DNA of 64,000 bases from Oxytricha trifallax (Eukaryota > Ciliophora > Spirotrichea > Sporadotrichida > Oxytrichidae): assembly GCA_000711775.1 (NCBI GenBank), contig ARYC01000386.1, positions 1 through 64,000 of the forward strand, written 5' to 3'. The notes below the pieces were generated by a model. It was not told the DNA's origin and did not search any database. It was given only the letters and a program-made list of their open reading frames with translations. Below are positions 1 to 11,400 of this stretch, in pieces. The position numbers and the translations under genes are program-made. Each line of letters opens with the position of its first letter. The stretch's first letter is position 1.

Positions 1-210
1 ATGAAAGAGCATGCGAAGGTTCACAGAGAGAGAAAGTCATAGACTATTTATGAAGTGAGCAAAAGACTTTATAAAGATGTCTAAAAGCTAGAAGAAATGA
101 ACATAGATGCAGGAGCTGGCACAAAGAGAAGAAATATGGGTCCAAGCAAGCCTTAAGAAGAGGAGAAGAAAGAGAAGCCAAACCCCTTTATGGGCCAATT
201 TAATATGTGA
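1..210 (+). CDS. TBE 22-kDa ORF, C-terminal fragment
   Basis: Open from base 1 to TGA at 208-210 with TAA/TAG as Gln. The fragment is Lys/Glu-rich and ends in MGQFNM. It contains the segment MNIDAGAGTKRRNMGPSK, which is nearly identical to a stretch in the TBE copy near 60.8 kb. The function of the TBE 22-kDa protein is not known to me. Here the tail is in one frame, whereas the corresponding tail of the 60-kb copy is frameshifted, so this copy is useful for reconstructing the family consensus. Confidence 0.75.
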
Positions 211-216
211 ATATAT

Positions 217-1275
217 TCATTCGTTTAAATCTAAAACTTATTTATAAACATTCATTCTTCCTTCTCCCGCACAAACTGTTGTCTTATCTATGCTTACTTT
301 CTTGCAGCTACTATGAATCAAGTCTTCTGTATCTATAGGCAAGTCATGCATTAGGTGATATAGCAGCAGCTTCTTGTAGTGAGTCTTGATTTAACTCCAG
401 TAGAATTCTATTCCATTAAATTAAGGACTATAAGGAACGTTATAAACAGGAGTTAAGTTTAGGTCTTCATAAGCTTTCTTAGACTCCTTAGTCTTATGAA
501 CTGAAAGGTTATCAGCAAACAGGATGATCTCTTGGTTGCTATACTTCTCTCTGAGCTTATGTAGGAACTCTATATACTACTCTCGCTTAATAGAGCGAGG
601 GTGAATCACATAACTCTCTAAGCCTGAATCTTCACTTATACTAGCTAAAATTGCATGGGTAACTACCTTCACTTTTTAGTCATAAACTTCTATATTATCA
701 TACTTCTTATACCTAGACTTATTAATAAAAGTGTTGAAAGTAAACACAGCTTCATCTGCATGTATGAACTTGATGTTATTATCAATAGCTCTCTGCATTT
801 AATCATATATATATTTAAATTATTACTATAAAATGGAACTGTAAAATCAATCACTCTCTTCACTCTGTTGACAGTCTTGAAAGTAATACCATTTCTTCTA
901 TAAATATTGGCTATAGTCTAAGGAGAGATGCGCATATCAGGAAACTTGCGATGAACATTACAGCTCGCTAGTCTAGAGGAAAGTGTGCCCAATACTTTAA
1001 GTCTTAGAGTCACAGAGGTAGTCAATATGATGCTGTGAGAACTTTTATTTTCTAGCAGGATGCTTTCAAGTACCAGAATTAAAATGCTAAACAGCTATGC
1101 AGTGATACCTAACAGTAGAGGCACTCTTGTGTAAGAGCCTTGCAATAGCTACATAATTCAATACTGGTTTGACTTAATCTATATTAATACTCGTACCATA
1201 CCTAAGCTGAAGCAGTAAATCTAAATATTTCTCATCATAAATCGACCCTAAATTTCGCTAATTTCTATTTCTCAT
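217..1275 (-). pseudogene. TBE 42-kDa DDE transposase, frameshifted N-terminal half, catalytic half open
   Basis: The reading begins MRNRNQRNLGSIYDEKY and continues through a helix-turn-helix-like start region (KSASTVRYHC). A TGA in the ACTTGA at about 1068 and at least two single-base indels (around 1000 and 950) break the N-terminal half relative to the other copies. The C-terminal half is open and keeps all three expected acidic residues: Asp in FIHADEAVF, Asp in LFADNLSVHKT, and Glu in NGIEFYW. The family is the Tc1/mariner-IS630-like DDE group. It would cut and join transposon ends, and in Oxytricha such transposases are implicated in genome rearrangement. As written it cannot give one full-length protein. 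Confidence 0.72.
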
Positions 1276-1380
1276 TTTGTAAATAGGCCTAATTTCTCTA
1301 CTAACCCCAATAAGACCCCAACTATACCCTACAAATCAAAGCACTTATAAACCTCACTAAGGGGTTTTGGGGTTTTGATT

Positions 1381-1880
1381 GTCCGATATACTCTAAATCC
1401 TAAAATTAGATTATTTTTAATTTCTAATAATAAGTTTCAATTCAAATTTATATAGAAACTATTAACTATTTTAAATCTAGACTACTGATTCTAAAGAAAT
1501 TTAATATGAAAAAATCAAATTCTATTTTCCAATATCACAATTTGAGTTGAGATTTATCAGAATAATACTTTAAACTAACTCACATAACTAAAACAAATAT
1601 CCTTTAAGATTTATTTAAATTGTATCAAAAATCTTTAGTCAATCCCAAATTTATTTACTTCTACTTTCCTCTTTCGTTGTTTATTTATTTCTGAATCACC
1701 CAATAATCCTAATCTTTACTATTCATTTTTAAATACAATCGAATTCTAAAAATTATTTTGTTAAGAAATTAAATAATAATGCATTGAATAATGTAAGAGA
1801 TTTGAATATACTTGAGAAGTTATTAGGAAAACAGCTATTTCTCTATGTATTCTAGGACTATCTATTAAATCTATTTATTT
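1381..1880. other. AT-rich stretch without recognisable gene
   Basis: Between the TBE end and the next open segment the sequence is AT-rich, with frequent TGA in all frames and no motif I recognise. It is likely germline-limited DNA or IES. Confidence 0.5.
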
Positions 1881-2470
1881 ATGAATTTTCTATTTTTTAT
1901 CTAAAATTTCATTTATTATTCAAAACCCAATGTAAATGGCACTCAGAGCTATTAATAACACCTGAACTCCATAGGTATTTATTTGAACTGCTCCTTGATA
2001 AATAGTGACTTTCACAATTTATGTAGTAAATTTATCAAAGTTTACGAGACCCATCCAGAAGAAATTAGTTTTTTAGGCTAAAATGCTACCATTGTCCTAT
2101 ACATAGATAGTGGATCCACTCTTAAACTATGTTGTATTCACGAAGGAATTTATATATATTTATTAAAATTGGTAAATATGGGGAATTTATTAAACTATCT
2201 ATAATTTGTTGGTTAAGTTTTGTATCTCTTAAAACTAATTAATGGTATTTTTTTAATAAAATAATTAATTTAGATATATCTCAATTGTATATAACTATAT
2301 TCAGTTTATTTGTAAGTTTATTTTTAAACAAAGGTATGAAATTAATTGGGAAATGTAATAAAAATTTAAATTTGAATTTAAACCTGATTTGGTATAGTAC
2401 GCTTGCACCTAGGAATCATATCTGACATTAGTGTAACTCCTTGTACCATTAAACATAAACTGACATCCTG
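1881..2470 (+). CDS. Candidate coding islands of an unrecognised gene
   Basis: A frame opening at ATG 1881 (MNFLFFIQNF) stays open past 2150 when TAA/TAG are Gln. It includes the non-random-looking pieces VYETHPEEISFLGQNATIV and GSTLKLCCIHEGIY with several Cys. A second short open island at 2385-2460 contains YACTQESYLTLVQLLVPL. AT-rich DNA separates them. They could be macronucleus-destined segments (MDSs) of one gene, but no family is recognised and no pointer was resolved. A chance ORF in AT-rich DNA is a real alternative. Confidence 0.3.
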
Positions 2471-2577
2471 TTTATTATTTTTTAAAATTCTATTAATAAA
2501 ACCATCGCATATCAAACTTTTTTTATGTTTATTTTATGAGGAATTTGTTTCAATCTTTAAAAAATAAATTATTGTTT

Positions 2578-4098
2578 ATGGAGGAAGTTCAATTTCAAAT
2601 TGATACTCTTTTTAAGTCTCTCTTTAATTGTATGGTGAGAAAAATTGCACATATTGGCATGAACTTGTTGAGAATTTAGACAAAGTCAAGCATTAAGCTG
2701 TCGTGTTGAACATTCACTAACATACTTAAATAATGCATGATTTTAATCTATAATGCTTGATTTTACAGAATACTACATAATTTTATATATATTATTAGAT
2801 AGTTTAGTTTGCATTTGGGCAGGTATCAGTAGCAGCATCATAGCATAATTAGTTTTAGCTGCAGTAATAAAAACTATTTATCAAACATGACCAACATTAA
2901 TTTACTTAATTTTTTATACTTTTGTCAGCAACTTTCTTAGAAATATTTTTCTTATAAATATAGGAATTAATTGCTATAAAGAGGGTTCTCAGCTGATTGC
3001 ACTTATCCAGGCAAGAAATAGAGAGTGAATATAATTAATCCAAAAATCTGAAATTATTTCATCGAATTGATTGAATATTATCTAGTTTTATTATTTTATT
3101 ATTTTGAGTTATTTAAATGTTGTTCTCGATGAGAGTCTTAGTTTTCAATTGTAGATTAATTCATTTTATAAAATAGTTATAATTTGTTCAATTTTCATAT
3201 ATATATTTAATTTTATTCATAAATTATCATTAAAATATAGTTATCTTAAAAATTATCCTCATGAAACTGTTGCTATTATCTAAGATTAATTCTTAATCGC
3301 AAATAAAATAATGAATAACTCCTGAGAAACTGGTGCATAGGGGGTAAGTGGCACGAGAAGTTAGGATTATGAGAACATTCTTGCAGCCACTATTTGCTTG
3401 CTAGCTGTCTTAATGAGTCTGCGTTGAAGCACACTTGATGACAATAACATATTATTATTTGTTTTTATAATTATTATATAATTTGCTTATTATTTCAATT
3501 ACATATTTCCTCATATTCATTGTGCTATAAAAAATTAAAATAATGATGAATTTTGGGGGGTTATTTTTCATTTAAGTTATTTTACTTACATTAATTTTCG
3601 TAAAATTATTATGATTTCTTATTTGAAAAGGTTGAAGAATTGAAGCCCCTATACAAGTTAACCCGTCTTCTCTACTACCTCCCCTTCGAATTAAACAAGC
3701 ATCTCCCCTCCATTTTACAGCTCCAAGTGACAGATCACTTTGAAATATCTTATTTCGGGGGACCTGATCACGATAAACATGTGATGCATGCGGATGGCGG
3801 ATTCGATGAGAGAGACACGGGAGTTAAGATCAGTGTGCTGATAATTCTTAATGACGATCAGTATGCAGATAGAGAGTATGGTGAACTTACTATTTAAAAC
3901 ATAGAAGAGGAAGTTGGAATTGAGGATAATGGAGAGAAGACAAAAAGTGAATAATAAATTAAGAAACACTTGAGGAATAACACACTGGTAGTTATGAAAA
4001 GCAGGAAGGTTAAGTATGAAATTAGAGGAGTTAAGAGTAAGGTTTTTGTCATTAAGGCTTTAATTAGTGGACCTTAAGATCCTAATAAAACTAGCTGA
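2578..4098 (+). CDS. 2OG-Fe(II) oxygenase / prolyl-4-hydroxylase-like protein, fragmented in germline
   Basis: The strongest part is 3600-4098, one open frame ending in TGA 4096-4098. It carries HADGGFDERDTG, then ISVLIILND and YGELTI, followed by LVVMKSRKVKYEIRGVKSK. This order matches the double-stranded beta-helix core of 2OG-Fe(II) oxygenases: an HxD metal pair, a YLND-like strand, GGEL, and a distal His region ending in a Lys/Arg that binds 2-oxoglutarate. The distal His of the family (HEV) is Tyr here (KYEI), so activity is uncertain. Upstream islands at 2578-2700 (MEEVQFQIDTLFKS), about 2965-3025 (EGSQLIALIQARNRE) and 3325-3420 may be the N-terminal MDSs, separated by AT-rich IES-like DNA. 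Their linkage is inferred, not proven. Confidence 0.5.
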
Positions 4099-4597
4099 TT
4101 ATAAACTTTATATAATTTGATACTAATGCTTGGATTAATTATAGAATTACATTTAGGCTATTTTAAGAAAATAATTCACTTAATCATAGATTCCAATTCA
4201 CATTTGTGTTTTCAGTAGTAGGCTTTGTTAGTTATCTTTATCTACTATTCAACCATGTAGTTAAGACTCCTTAAAAAGATATAAATTCACTATGCATTAA
4301 TTAATCTCTTCCTTGCTTAATTTTCTACTCGAGATTCACAAACAGCAATGATTCTGCAAGTTACCTCTTAACTTTGATTATCTTTTTCATTCACACTTAT
4401 TTTTATACATTTAGAATGTAATTTTGAAATAATTTCATATAATTGCTGGACTTACACTGACCTTAGTTTACTGGTTCTAAACTGATACAATCTATAGAAA
4501 ACAACAAATCGATTTAACTTGCAACAATTCAAACACACTTTCTAAATTATTATTGAATACATGGAGGTGGACTATTAAAGACAGAAAGGGTAAATAA

Positions 4598-4930
4598 ATG
4601 TATTTAAATCATAAAATTCAAGAAATTAACTTCTCCTTAAATGAAGATACTAAGAGATAAAGAATATTGAGAACTTTGAATAATGAAGGTGAAAATAATG
4701 GGAAAAGTGAATAAACAAGGAAAGGCTTGATATTTGGGAGAATTATTGCTAATTTTATTTGGCTGATTTTCATTGGGGGCTTAGTAGTCCTTGTAGTTGT
4801 AGTGATGTATTATGAGAATAGGATATAATCGAGTTTTTAAAATGCTCTTAAGTCTGAACAAGCTGTAAAATATTAATTTTATTTATTAACTTAATTAACT
4901 TATAGAGTAGACTAATACCAATAGTACTGA
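4598..4930 (+). CDS. Hypothetical small membrane protein (or MDS of one)
   Basis: A frame from ATG 4598 to TGA 4928-4930 gives about 110 residues with a polar, Asn/Glu-rich N-terminus and one long hydrophobic segment (FIWLIFIGGLVVLVVVVM) followed by YYENR. This is a typical single transmembrane span. Nothing marks a family. A second open island at about 5080-5335 (LAMWLINSMFIVIHIEL, then basic and aromatic residues) could continue the same protein after an IES, but it has no clear stop before the phosphatase gene. The 3' boundary is therefore uncertain. Confidence 0.35.
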
Positions 4931-5350
4931 TTGCCTTAATTAAGATTGTAGCTTAAATAAAAATGTTTGCATTCCATTATAAAAATGCTTAGGGATTTCT
5001 CAAATTAATATAACAATTTAATAATTTTAATATTAAATTGAAATAGCTTAGTGGGTTTCACAAATTTGCACAATAGTAGAACATCATGAGTTTTACAAAG
5101 ATTAATAGAATTTCTAACTCTGGAAATCCTTTCTCGCAATGTGGCTTATAAATTCTATGTTCATAGTTATTCATATTGAATTGATAAACGATGCCAGATG
5201 GTTTAAGAAAGGTAGAAATATCGTTAATATGAACTATTATAACCTAACAACGATTGTGTATTCATGCAGAGAAGATAAAGATACTTTTAAATTTTGCTTT
5301 ATCCATATATTGAATATAATGAAATGGTATTAAATTATAAATCATTATAA
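4931..5350. other. Spacer with one weak open island, upstream of acid phosphatase 1
   Basis: AT-rich DNA holding the possible island at 5080-5335 and the short leader of the phosphatase gene. A leader of a few tens of bases is normal for ciliate nanochromosome genes. No promoter motif is recognisable. Confidence 0.4.
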
Positions 5351-6808
5351 ATGGGAATCAAATAGAAGGCAACTTAAGCAGTTGCTCTAGCAACTATTTC
5401 ACTTTTGCTTACCTCCCAAGTATATTGCGATGTAGCCTAGAAGTCTCAAAAACTAGGTTTCGTATTTGAAATAGTAAGACATGGAGCTAGAGCACCTATG
5501 TATTCAAACGCAGCTGGATTTAATGTACCTCCTGGCATGCTTACAGCTCAAGGTATGAGATAACGAGTTCTCTTTGGTAGGATGAACAGGCAGATATACA
5601 TTGAAGAATCGGATTTCTTAGATGCAGTGTACAATCCTAATTAAATAAAAATTTTGTCCACAGATGTACTAAGAACTATTTAGAGCTCTTACAGTGAAAT
5701 GATGGGTCTTTACCCACCTTAATAAACTAAGTTAACTTAAGGGGAGAAAGATAGTATAAAATAAGGAAAAGGATTGCCAGCTATGTCTCTCAGAAATAAG
5801 GAGAAAACTCTAAATGACGATCCAAGAGATAGTATAGATGGTTACACATTCATACCAGTCTTCAACTACATCGAACAAACTTTAGATGATGATTTGTATT
5901 ATGGAGGTTGCCCATACGCTAACCAATAATTCTCTTATAGATTAACTTAAAATCATACTTTCGCTGATGTTAATGGATTTATGTTGCCTTTGATAAGAAA
6001 ACCGATTGCCTAAGCTTTTGGAATAACTGAATATGCATCATATCACATGACTTTGGCTGATTTCAATAGTTACTGTGACACTCTTCTCGCAGAAAATATG
6101 GAAGGCCTAACACCAAGAGTTCGCTTCAATGAAGAATAATGGCTTGGAGTAAGAAACACTTAGAAGTACTACAACTCAATACCTTTTGATGGAAAAGCTA
6201 GAGATTTATGGATCAGTAAAAAGTTCAGTAAACCAATTAAAAAGGATTAAATTCAATAAAAATGTTTCCTTTTTCATTTTGAGTAGCTTAAGAATTCATT
6301 AATAATTATACTGTTCCTATAAAATTAAAGCCATGGAAGCAAGATATTAGGAAATCCTAAACGGTTAAGCAGATAACAGAGATACTTTAAGATATTACAT
6401 CGAATCTTCTCATGATACTCAGATAGCTAACATTCTTGACTGGCTAGATATTATGGACCTTGAATTTGCAGATGTTCCCTATGGTAGTTCAATGTATTTC
6501 GAGCTTTTCTATGATAATGATTGCTTAAATAGTAAACCAACACAACCAGATGTTTCGTGCTTTGAGGTTCGTGCCAAATATCAGGGTGACCCAATTTTGT
6601 TTGATACTTGCATTCAATTTATTTTATATAAATTTATAACATTCTAGACACATAAAACTTTGTGATTGATGGTAACTTAAGCAGAAACAGTAAGTCTAAA
6701 GTTTGCACTTACTTTGACTTCAAGTAACATCTTGCTAAAATCACTTATAAAGGTGACTTTGTAGCTGACTGTGCCAAACCTTATATTCCAGGTGAGGATA
6801 GTCTTTGA
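5351..6808 (+). CDS. Histidine acid phosphatase 1, secreted or lysosomal, split by two IESs
   Basis: It hydrolyses phosphomonoesters through a phosphohistidine intermediate. The N-terminus (MGIKQ followed by a hydrophobic run ending near VYCDV) is a signal peptide. The catalytic signature VRHGARAP lies about residue 40 and the second catalytic His/Asp as SHDTQIAN near the C-terminal third, the order expected of the branch-2 histidine phosphatase family. Two AT-rich insertions (6242-6329 and 6621-6661) break the frame. Removing both leaves 1329 nt, exactly 443 codons, and restores alignment with the intact paralogue at 6940-8301. All TAA/TAG codons are Gln, and the stop is TGA at 6806-6808. 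The start was chosen because it gives the signal peptide. Confidence 0.88.
6242..6329. other. IES in acid phosphatase 1, pointer AATTAAA
   Basis: The 7-bp repeat AATTAAA occurs at 6235-6241 and 6323-6329. Excising one copy plus the intervening AT-rich DNA (88 bp) joins KPIK to AMEARYQEI, matching KPLI-AMEFRYQEI of the neighbouring paralogue. Confidence 0.8.
6621..6661. other. IES in acid phosphatase 1, pointer TTT
   Basis: Removing 41 bp between TTT 6618-6620 and TTT 6659-6661 joins DTCIQ to FVIDGN and keeps frame through to the TGA. The pointer is short, so its exact edges could shift by a base or two. Confidence 0.65.
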
Positions 6809-6939
6809 AACTTATCAAATCTTAAATATTTTAATCTTATTCAATCTTCAATATAATAATTTCATCAATAATTCAGTTATCATGGAAGAATGAATGATCT
6901 TACTATAATGGATACTTAATTAATATATAAATAATTAAT

Positions 6940-8301
6940 ATGACAACTTCACATAGAAAATTGGCCTTGCTCTCTTTATTGCTGACAACTTCAGCATTAG
7001 GATCTCAAGATAGCTTATTCTTATAAGATCCCAATCCTCCGTATGATAGAACAAAAAATGATAAGATTGGGTTCGTATTTGAAATCGTGAGACATGGAGC
7101 TAGAGCTCCTTTGAGTGAGCTAACACAGCCATTTAATGTTCCCGCTGGTATGTTGACATCTTAAGGATAGAGGCAGAGATATTTATTAGGAAAGCTAAAC
7201 AGACAAAGATATATAGAGGAAGCAGGACTCCTAGATCCAGTTTTTAATCCATAACAGCTATACATTCAGTCAACTTACTTTTTTAGAACTGTGTAAAGTA
7301 GCTACGCTGAAATGATGGGAATGTTTCCACCTATTAAAGATACACCAACAATGACTGAAGGTGAAAAGCAAAGTCTAAAAACTGGAAAAGGAATGCCTAA
7401 ATTGAAGATTAGAAACATGAAGGGTACTTATGATGAAGAGACTCCTTTAGAGTTAAATGATGACCCTGATCTAAGCTCCTAATATGTACCTGTTTTTACA
7501 TACTATGAACGTAACCCAAAAGATGATGTATTCTACTATGGGTGTCACTACACTGAAGAAGCTTAGAAAATAAGATAAACCATTAATGATACTTTCAGAG
7601 ATGAATTTTACTTGATGCCAATTACAAGAGGAGCTATTTAAAGAGCTTTTAGTTTCTCAAATTATTTCTCTTATCATATGTCATATGCAGAATTCAACAC
7701 TCATAGCGATATCATTCTCTCTGAGACTTTCGAAAACTTACCAAAAAGAGTCCCTTTTTATACAGAGGAGGAGTGGCACGGAATCAGAATGCTCTAAAAG
7801 TACATTTTAATTACACCATTTGAAGGCAAGCCTAGATCTATTTACATTACAAAAATGTTTAGAAAGCCTCTTATTGCAATGGAATTTAGGTATCAAGAAA
7901 TTGTAAAAGGATTGTATGATAATACAGATACCTTGAGGTATTACATTTACTCAGCTCATGATACTTAAATAGCCAATGTTATGGAGTTCTTATTTTTATC
8001 AGACTATGATGGGAATCGCCATTAATACAGCGATGTACCTTATGCCTCTACCCTATTCTTTGAACTTCATTACGATCTCAACTGTCTTGCAACTTCAGAT
8101 AAAGATAAACTGAGAGATTGCTTCTCAGTTCATTTAACTCATAATGGTGAAGTCGTGTACTTGCCAACATGCGTTTAAAACAACATTAAGAAAGGCAACA
8201 AAGCTCATGAGTGCAGTTACTAAGATTTCTTGGATCATATTACTGCAGTCAGTTTCCAAGGTGATTATATGAAAGAATGCGCAGCTGACTATCTTGGTTG
8301 A
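6940..8301 (+). CDS. Histidine acid phosphatase 2, uninterrupted
   Basis: A single open frame of 1362 nt (453 residues) ends in TGA 8299-8301. The signal peptide MTTSHRKLALLSLLLTTSA is followed by the catalytic motif VRHGARAP at about residue 47 and SAHDTQIAN at about residue 335. The substrate class and mechanism are as for its upstream neighbour. It is a diverged tandem duplicate of the 5351-6808 gene, 131 bp away on the same strand. Unlike that gene it contains no IES, which makes it a good internal reference for the splice of the first copy. Pairs of Cys near the C-terminus (PTCVQ, HECSY, KECAADY) fit a disulfide-bonded secreted enzyme. The two genes may share one nanochromosome. Confidence 0.92.
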
Positions 8302-8482
8302 AAGAGTTCTACAAAATGGAACAGTCATTTCCTTATTAAAACAAATTACTTAGAAACTTAAACAAAATCAAATCATTTTATTTCATTAACCTTTAAAGAT
8401 CAAAATAAACTGATTTTATCTATCTCTTTTGTATTGTTAATAAAGTAAATTAAGGAATTATAATAATATATTTAATTTAAAA

Positions 8483-11400
8483 ATGTCAAACATGTCGTGG
8501 TTAAATGTGGGAAAATCATTCAAGAATTCAAACACTACTATGCAGACTGAATCATAAAATAAGCCTCTGATTGCTCAAAATTAAAACAAAGATAATAGTA
8601 AAAATGTTAATGAGACAATCACGACTGACAAATCTTAAAATTTGAATAAGAGAATGACAGCCGCTGATTTCATTTCAGATTCTCAGTCTTCAGATGACGA
8701 AAAAATTTCAAAGAATTAGCCAATTTCTGGCAAATATTCAGCTCATAAAAATAGTATTCTATAACCAGGAAATGATAAAGCTTAGCAACAAATATCAAAG
8801 CGAGAAGCAAAAGCAGAGAGTAAAAAGCGTAAAGATAAAAAGCGTCTCCTAAAATAAGCTGTAAAAGAAAGAATATTACAAGACACTCTTTAAAATCCAT
8901 TAATTGCATATGAAAATATCAAACCATAAAATTTAGATATCGAGAGAGATGAGAGTATGATCAATTCCGCTTTATAGCTTTTGGCTAAGCACGATTAAGT
9001 ACCTGATTATAATTTTCATAAGCCAAGTGACAATAAAGTACAGCTGAAATATCATAAATGTATTTATATTTGAATTTTTTTAAATTATTAATTATTAATT
9101 CTTCGTTGCAAATAACGCATATAATACCTATTAATTTTATCTGTTCATAAATATTATTTTATTATATAAACTGAAAGATTTCTAGAAAATCCAACTTTAA
9201 AAATCTAAAATTCCAGGAATTTCAGATTATCTTTCAATCTCATTAAATCGAGTAAGAAACAAAGAAATTTATGAGTATGGCGGTTTTATGGATAAGGATA
9301 TCCCTATCTATACCAGAGTCAGGAGATGCAAAATTGTACTTGGATTAGAACATGAAAAGAAGCTAAGTGCTTAATTATTGATTGATATGAATGAAAGACT
9401 AGGTGAATATGATAACTATACTTTGAATTATTAAAAAACAATATTTTATATATCTTATAATAAAGCTTTATCTGATTTATTGATTAAAATTTAGTTAAAA
9501 TAAATTGAAGAAAATTGTAGAAGGAAAAAGAAGAAAAGAAGATAATATAAGATTTTATGATAGAAAATTCAACAGATTAAACGATGATGATCAAATCATA
9601 AAAATAATGTCTTCTGAACTAAAAAGACAATAGACAATGAATGATTTGAAAATGGGAATAGAATTTCTAGGTCACAACGAACAATTAAAAAATAAATAAT
9701 TAAGCAAAGTTGAGGATTAAAAATAGTAAGATCGTTAAGATATCGAGGATTATTTGTCTGGAAACTTAAAAATAAACTATGATGAGAAAAATCAAAGTTC
9801 TCAATAGAGAAATGTATAAGAAAAAGCTTCTTTTTTGTTAAGTAAAGTACGAGATTAACCTAAAGATATCAATTCATGGTTGGATTTGGTCGAAACTCAA
9901 AACCACATATATTTCTTAAAGTCAATGTAGCGACAAGAAAAGTAACTTTCTATATTGGAAAGTGCAATAAAACATAATCCAGACTCATAGATACTAATTT
10001 TACAATATTTGATGCTAAAATCTCAACTTTCTAATGATAATGAGCAAATTTAAGATTTATGGATTACACACTTTAAATAGGGAATGACTTTGAATAAAGA
10101 TACTATTAATCTCTATTTAAGATTGAATGTCTATCAAAGTAATAATAGTTAATCTATCGATGATTAGAGGAATTCTATTCTCTTTCTCATGAAATTAATT
10201 AAGATTTAGCTATTAACAAATCCTAGAGATAAAGAGAAATTTTAGGAATTGATTCTATGCTTAATGAAGGAATATATTTAATTTGAGAGATATTCTGGAT
10301 CACAGGATAAAGGGCTATATATCTTACAAAGTATATATGAAAGATCGCTCGCTAGGCTTTTAAATATAGATTTATCAGATTACGAAACTTTTTGTGATTA
10401 AGAATATCCTAAATTTGGTGATATGCTTTCAATGAACGGATACATTGATTATATGAACTTAAAATAATAGAAAGGCCCTAATGGATTGGGAAGGGAGGAT
10501 TTAATTTTAATCAAAGCAAGGGAAGATTTTATTTTTGAAGAATTTAAAGACCAATAAAGTTAATTAAAAAATGTGTCCTAAAAATAAGACTCATCATAGC
10601 TCAAACAATGGTGTGAAAATGAGAAAAATACTTATTTTAATTTAAGACCCAGAAAAACCTACTTTGATGAAGAGTACATTCAAATAAATACCGAGAGTCT
10701 TATATTTTATTAAGATGTCAAGGAGATAATTTAATTTATTGATTATAGTTTAGACTGGAAGGATTTGGAAAGACTAATAGAAATATTTCAAGAATATTTA
10801 GGACTTGATATTGAACAATAATTTACAAATAAATGCTATTGTACAGAAAATTAAACTCAACAGAGAGATTTAAATTTCTCTAAACTTTTATCATGCTATA
10901 GTCATTTTAAATAAGAAAATTAAGATAAGTGGTACTTATACAAGTTAGAATTCATGAAAAATCTGATTTACTAAACAATCAAATTCTTACCAAAATAACA
11001 AAGTGAAATTCATCAAGCTTTAAATCTTCAACTAATGACAATAGAATCAAGTATTTGTTTCCACTTAGCTCTAAAACTATCAGAAAGTTAACTAATTAAA
11101 GATATTCTTAGAGAAAATGAAAACAACCTGGAAATTTATTTATTCTACATACACTTGCTTATAATACGGGGAGGTACTTAATAAGCACAAAAAGTGCTAA
11201 TTAATCTAATGCTTTATAATCATTAGAATTTAGACAATTAATTTGAGATTCTTCACTTCATATATGCAAATCATTTAATGCTCAAGATTGATAAACTTTA
11301 GCCAATAATTTACTGTTCAAATTTGACTAATGACAAGGATAGAGTATTAGATTCTAATGAAATATTCAAGAAAGAAAGTTAACCAACTTAACTTCAAATT

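Larger units (their letters stand above)
1..1377. mobile_element. TBE (telomere-bearing element) transposon, right part, truncated by window start
   Basis: The right end reads ggggttttggggttttg, the inverted form of the C4A4 telomere-like terminus of Oxytricha TBEs, followed by ATT (1378-1380), which fits the 3-bp ANT target duplication of this family. Inside are the end of the 22-kDa ORF on plus and, convergent to it, the 42-kDa transposase on minus; the two stops are only 6 nt apart. The order matches the better preserved copy at 57963-62102, but the terminal region is clearly more diverged, suggesting another subfamily or an older copy. The left end and the 57-kDa gene lie outside the window. 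Confidence 0.88.

Noticed and set aside
8134-8909. Minus-strand ORFs over the second phosphatase and the NRDE2 start
   Set aside because: They lie inside conserved plus-strand coding sequence and show no family motif.
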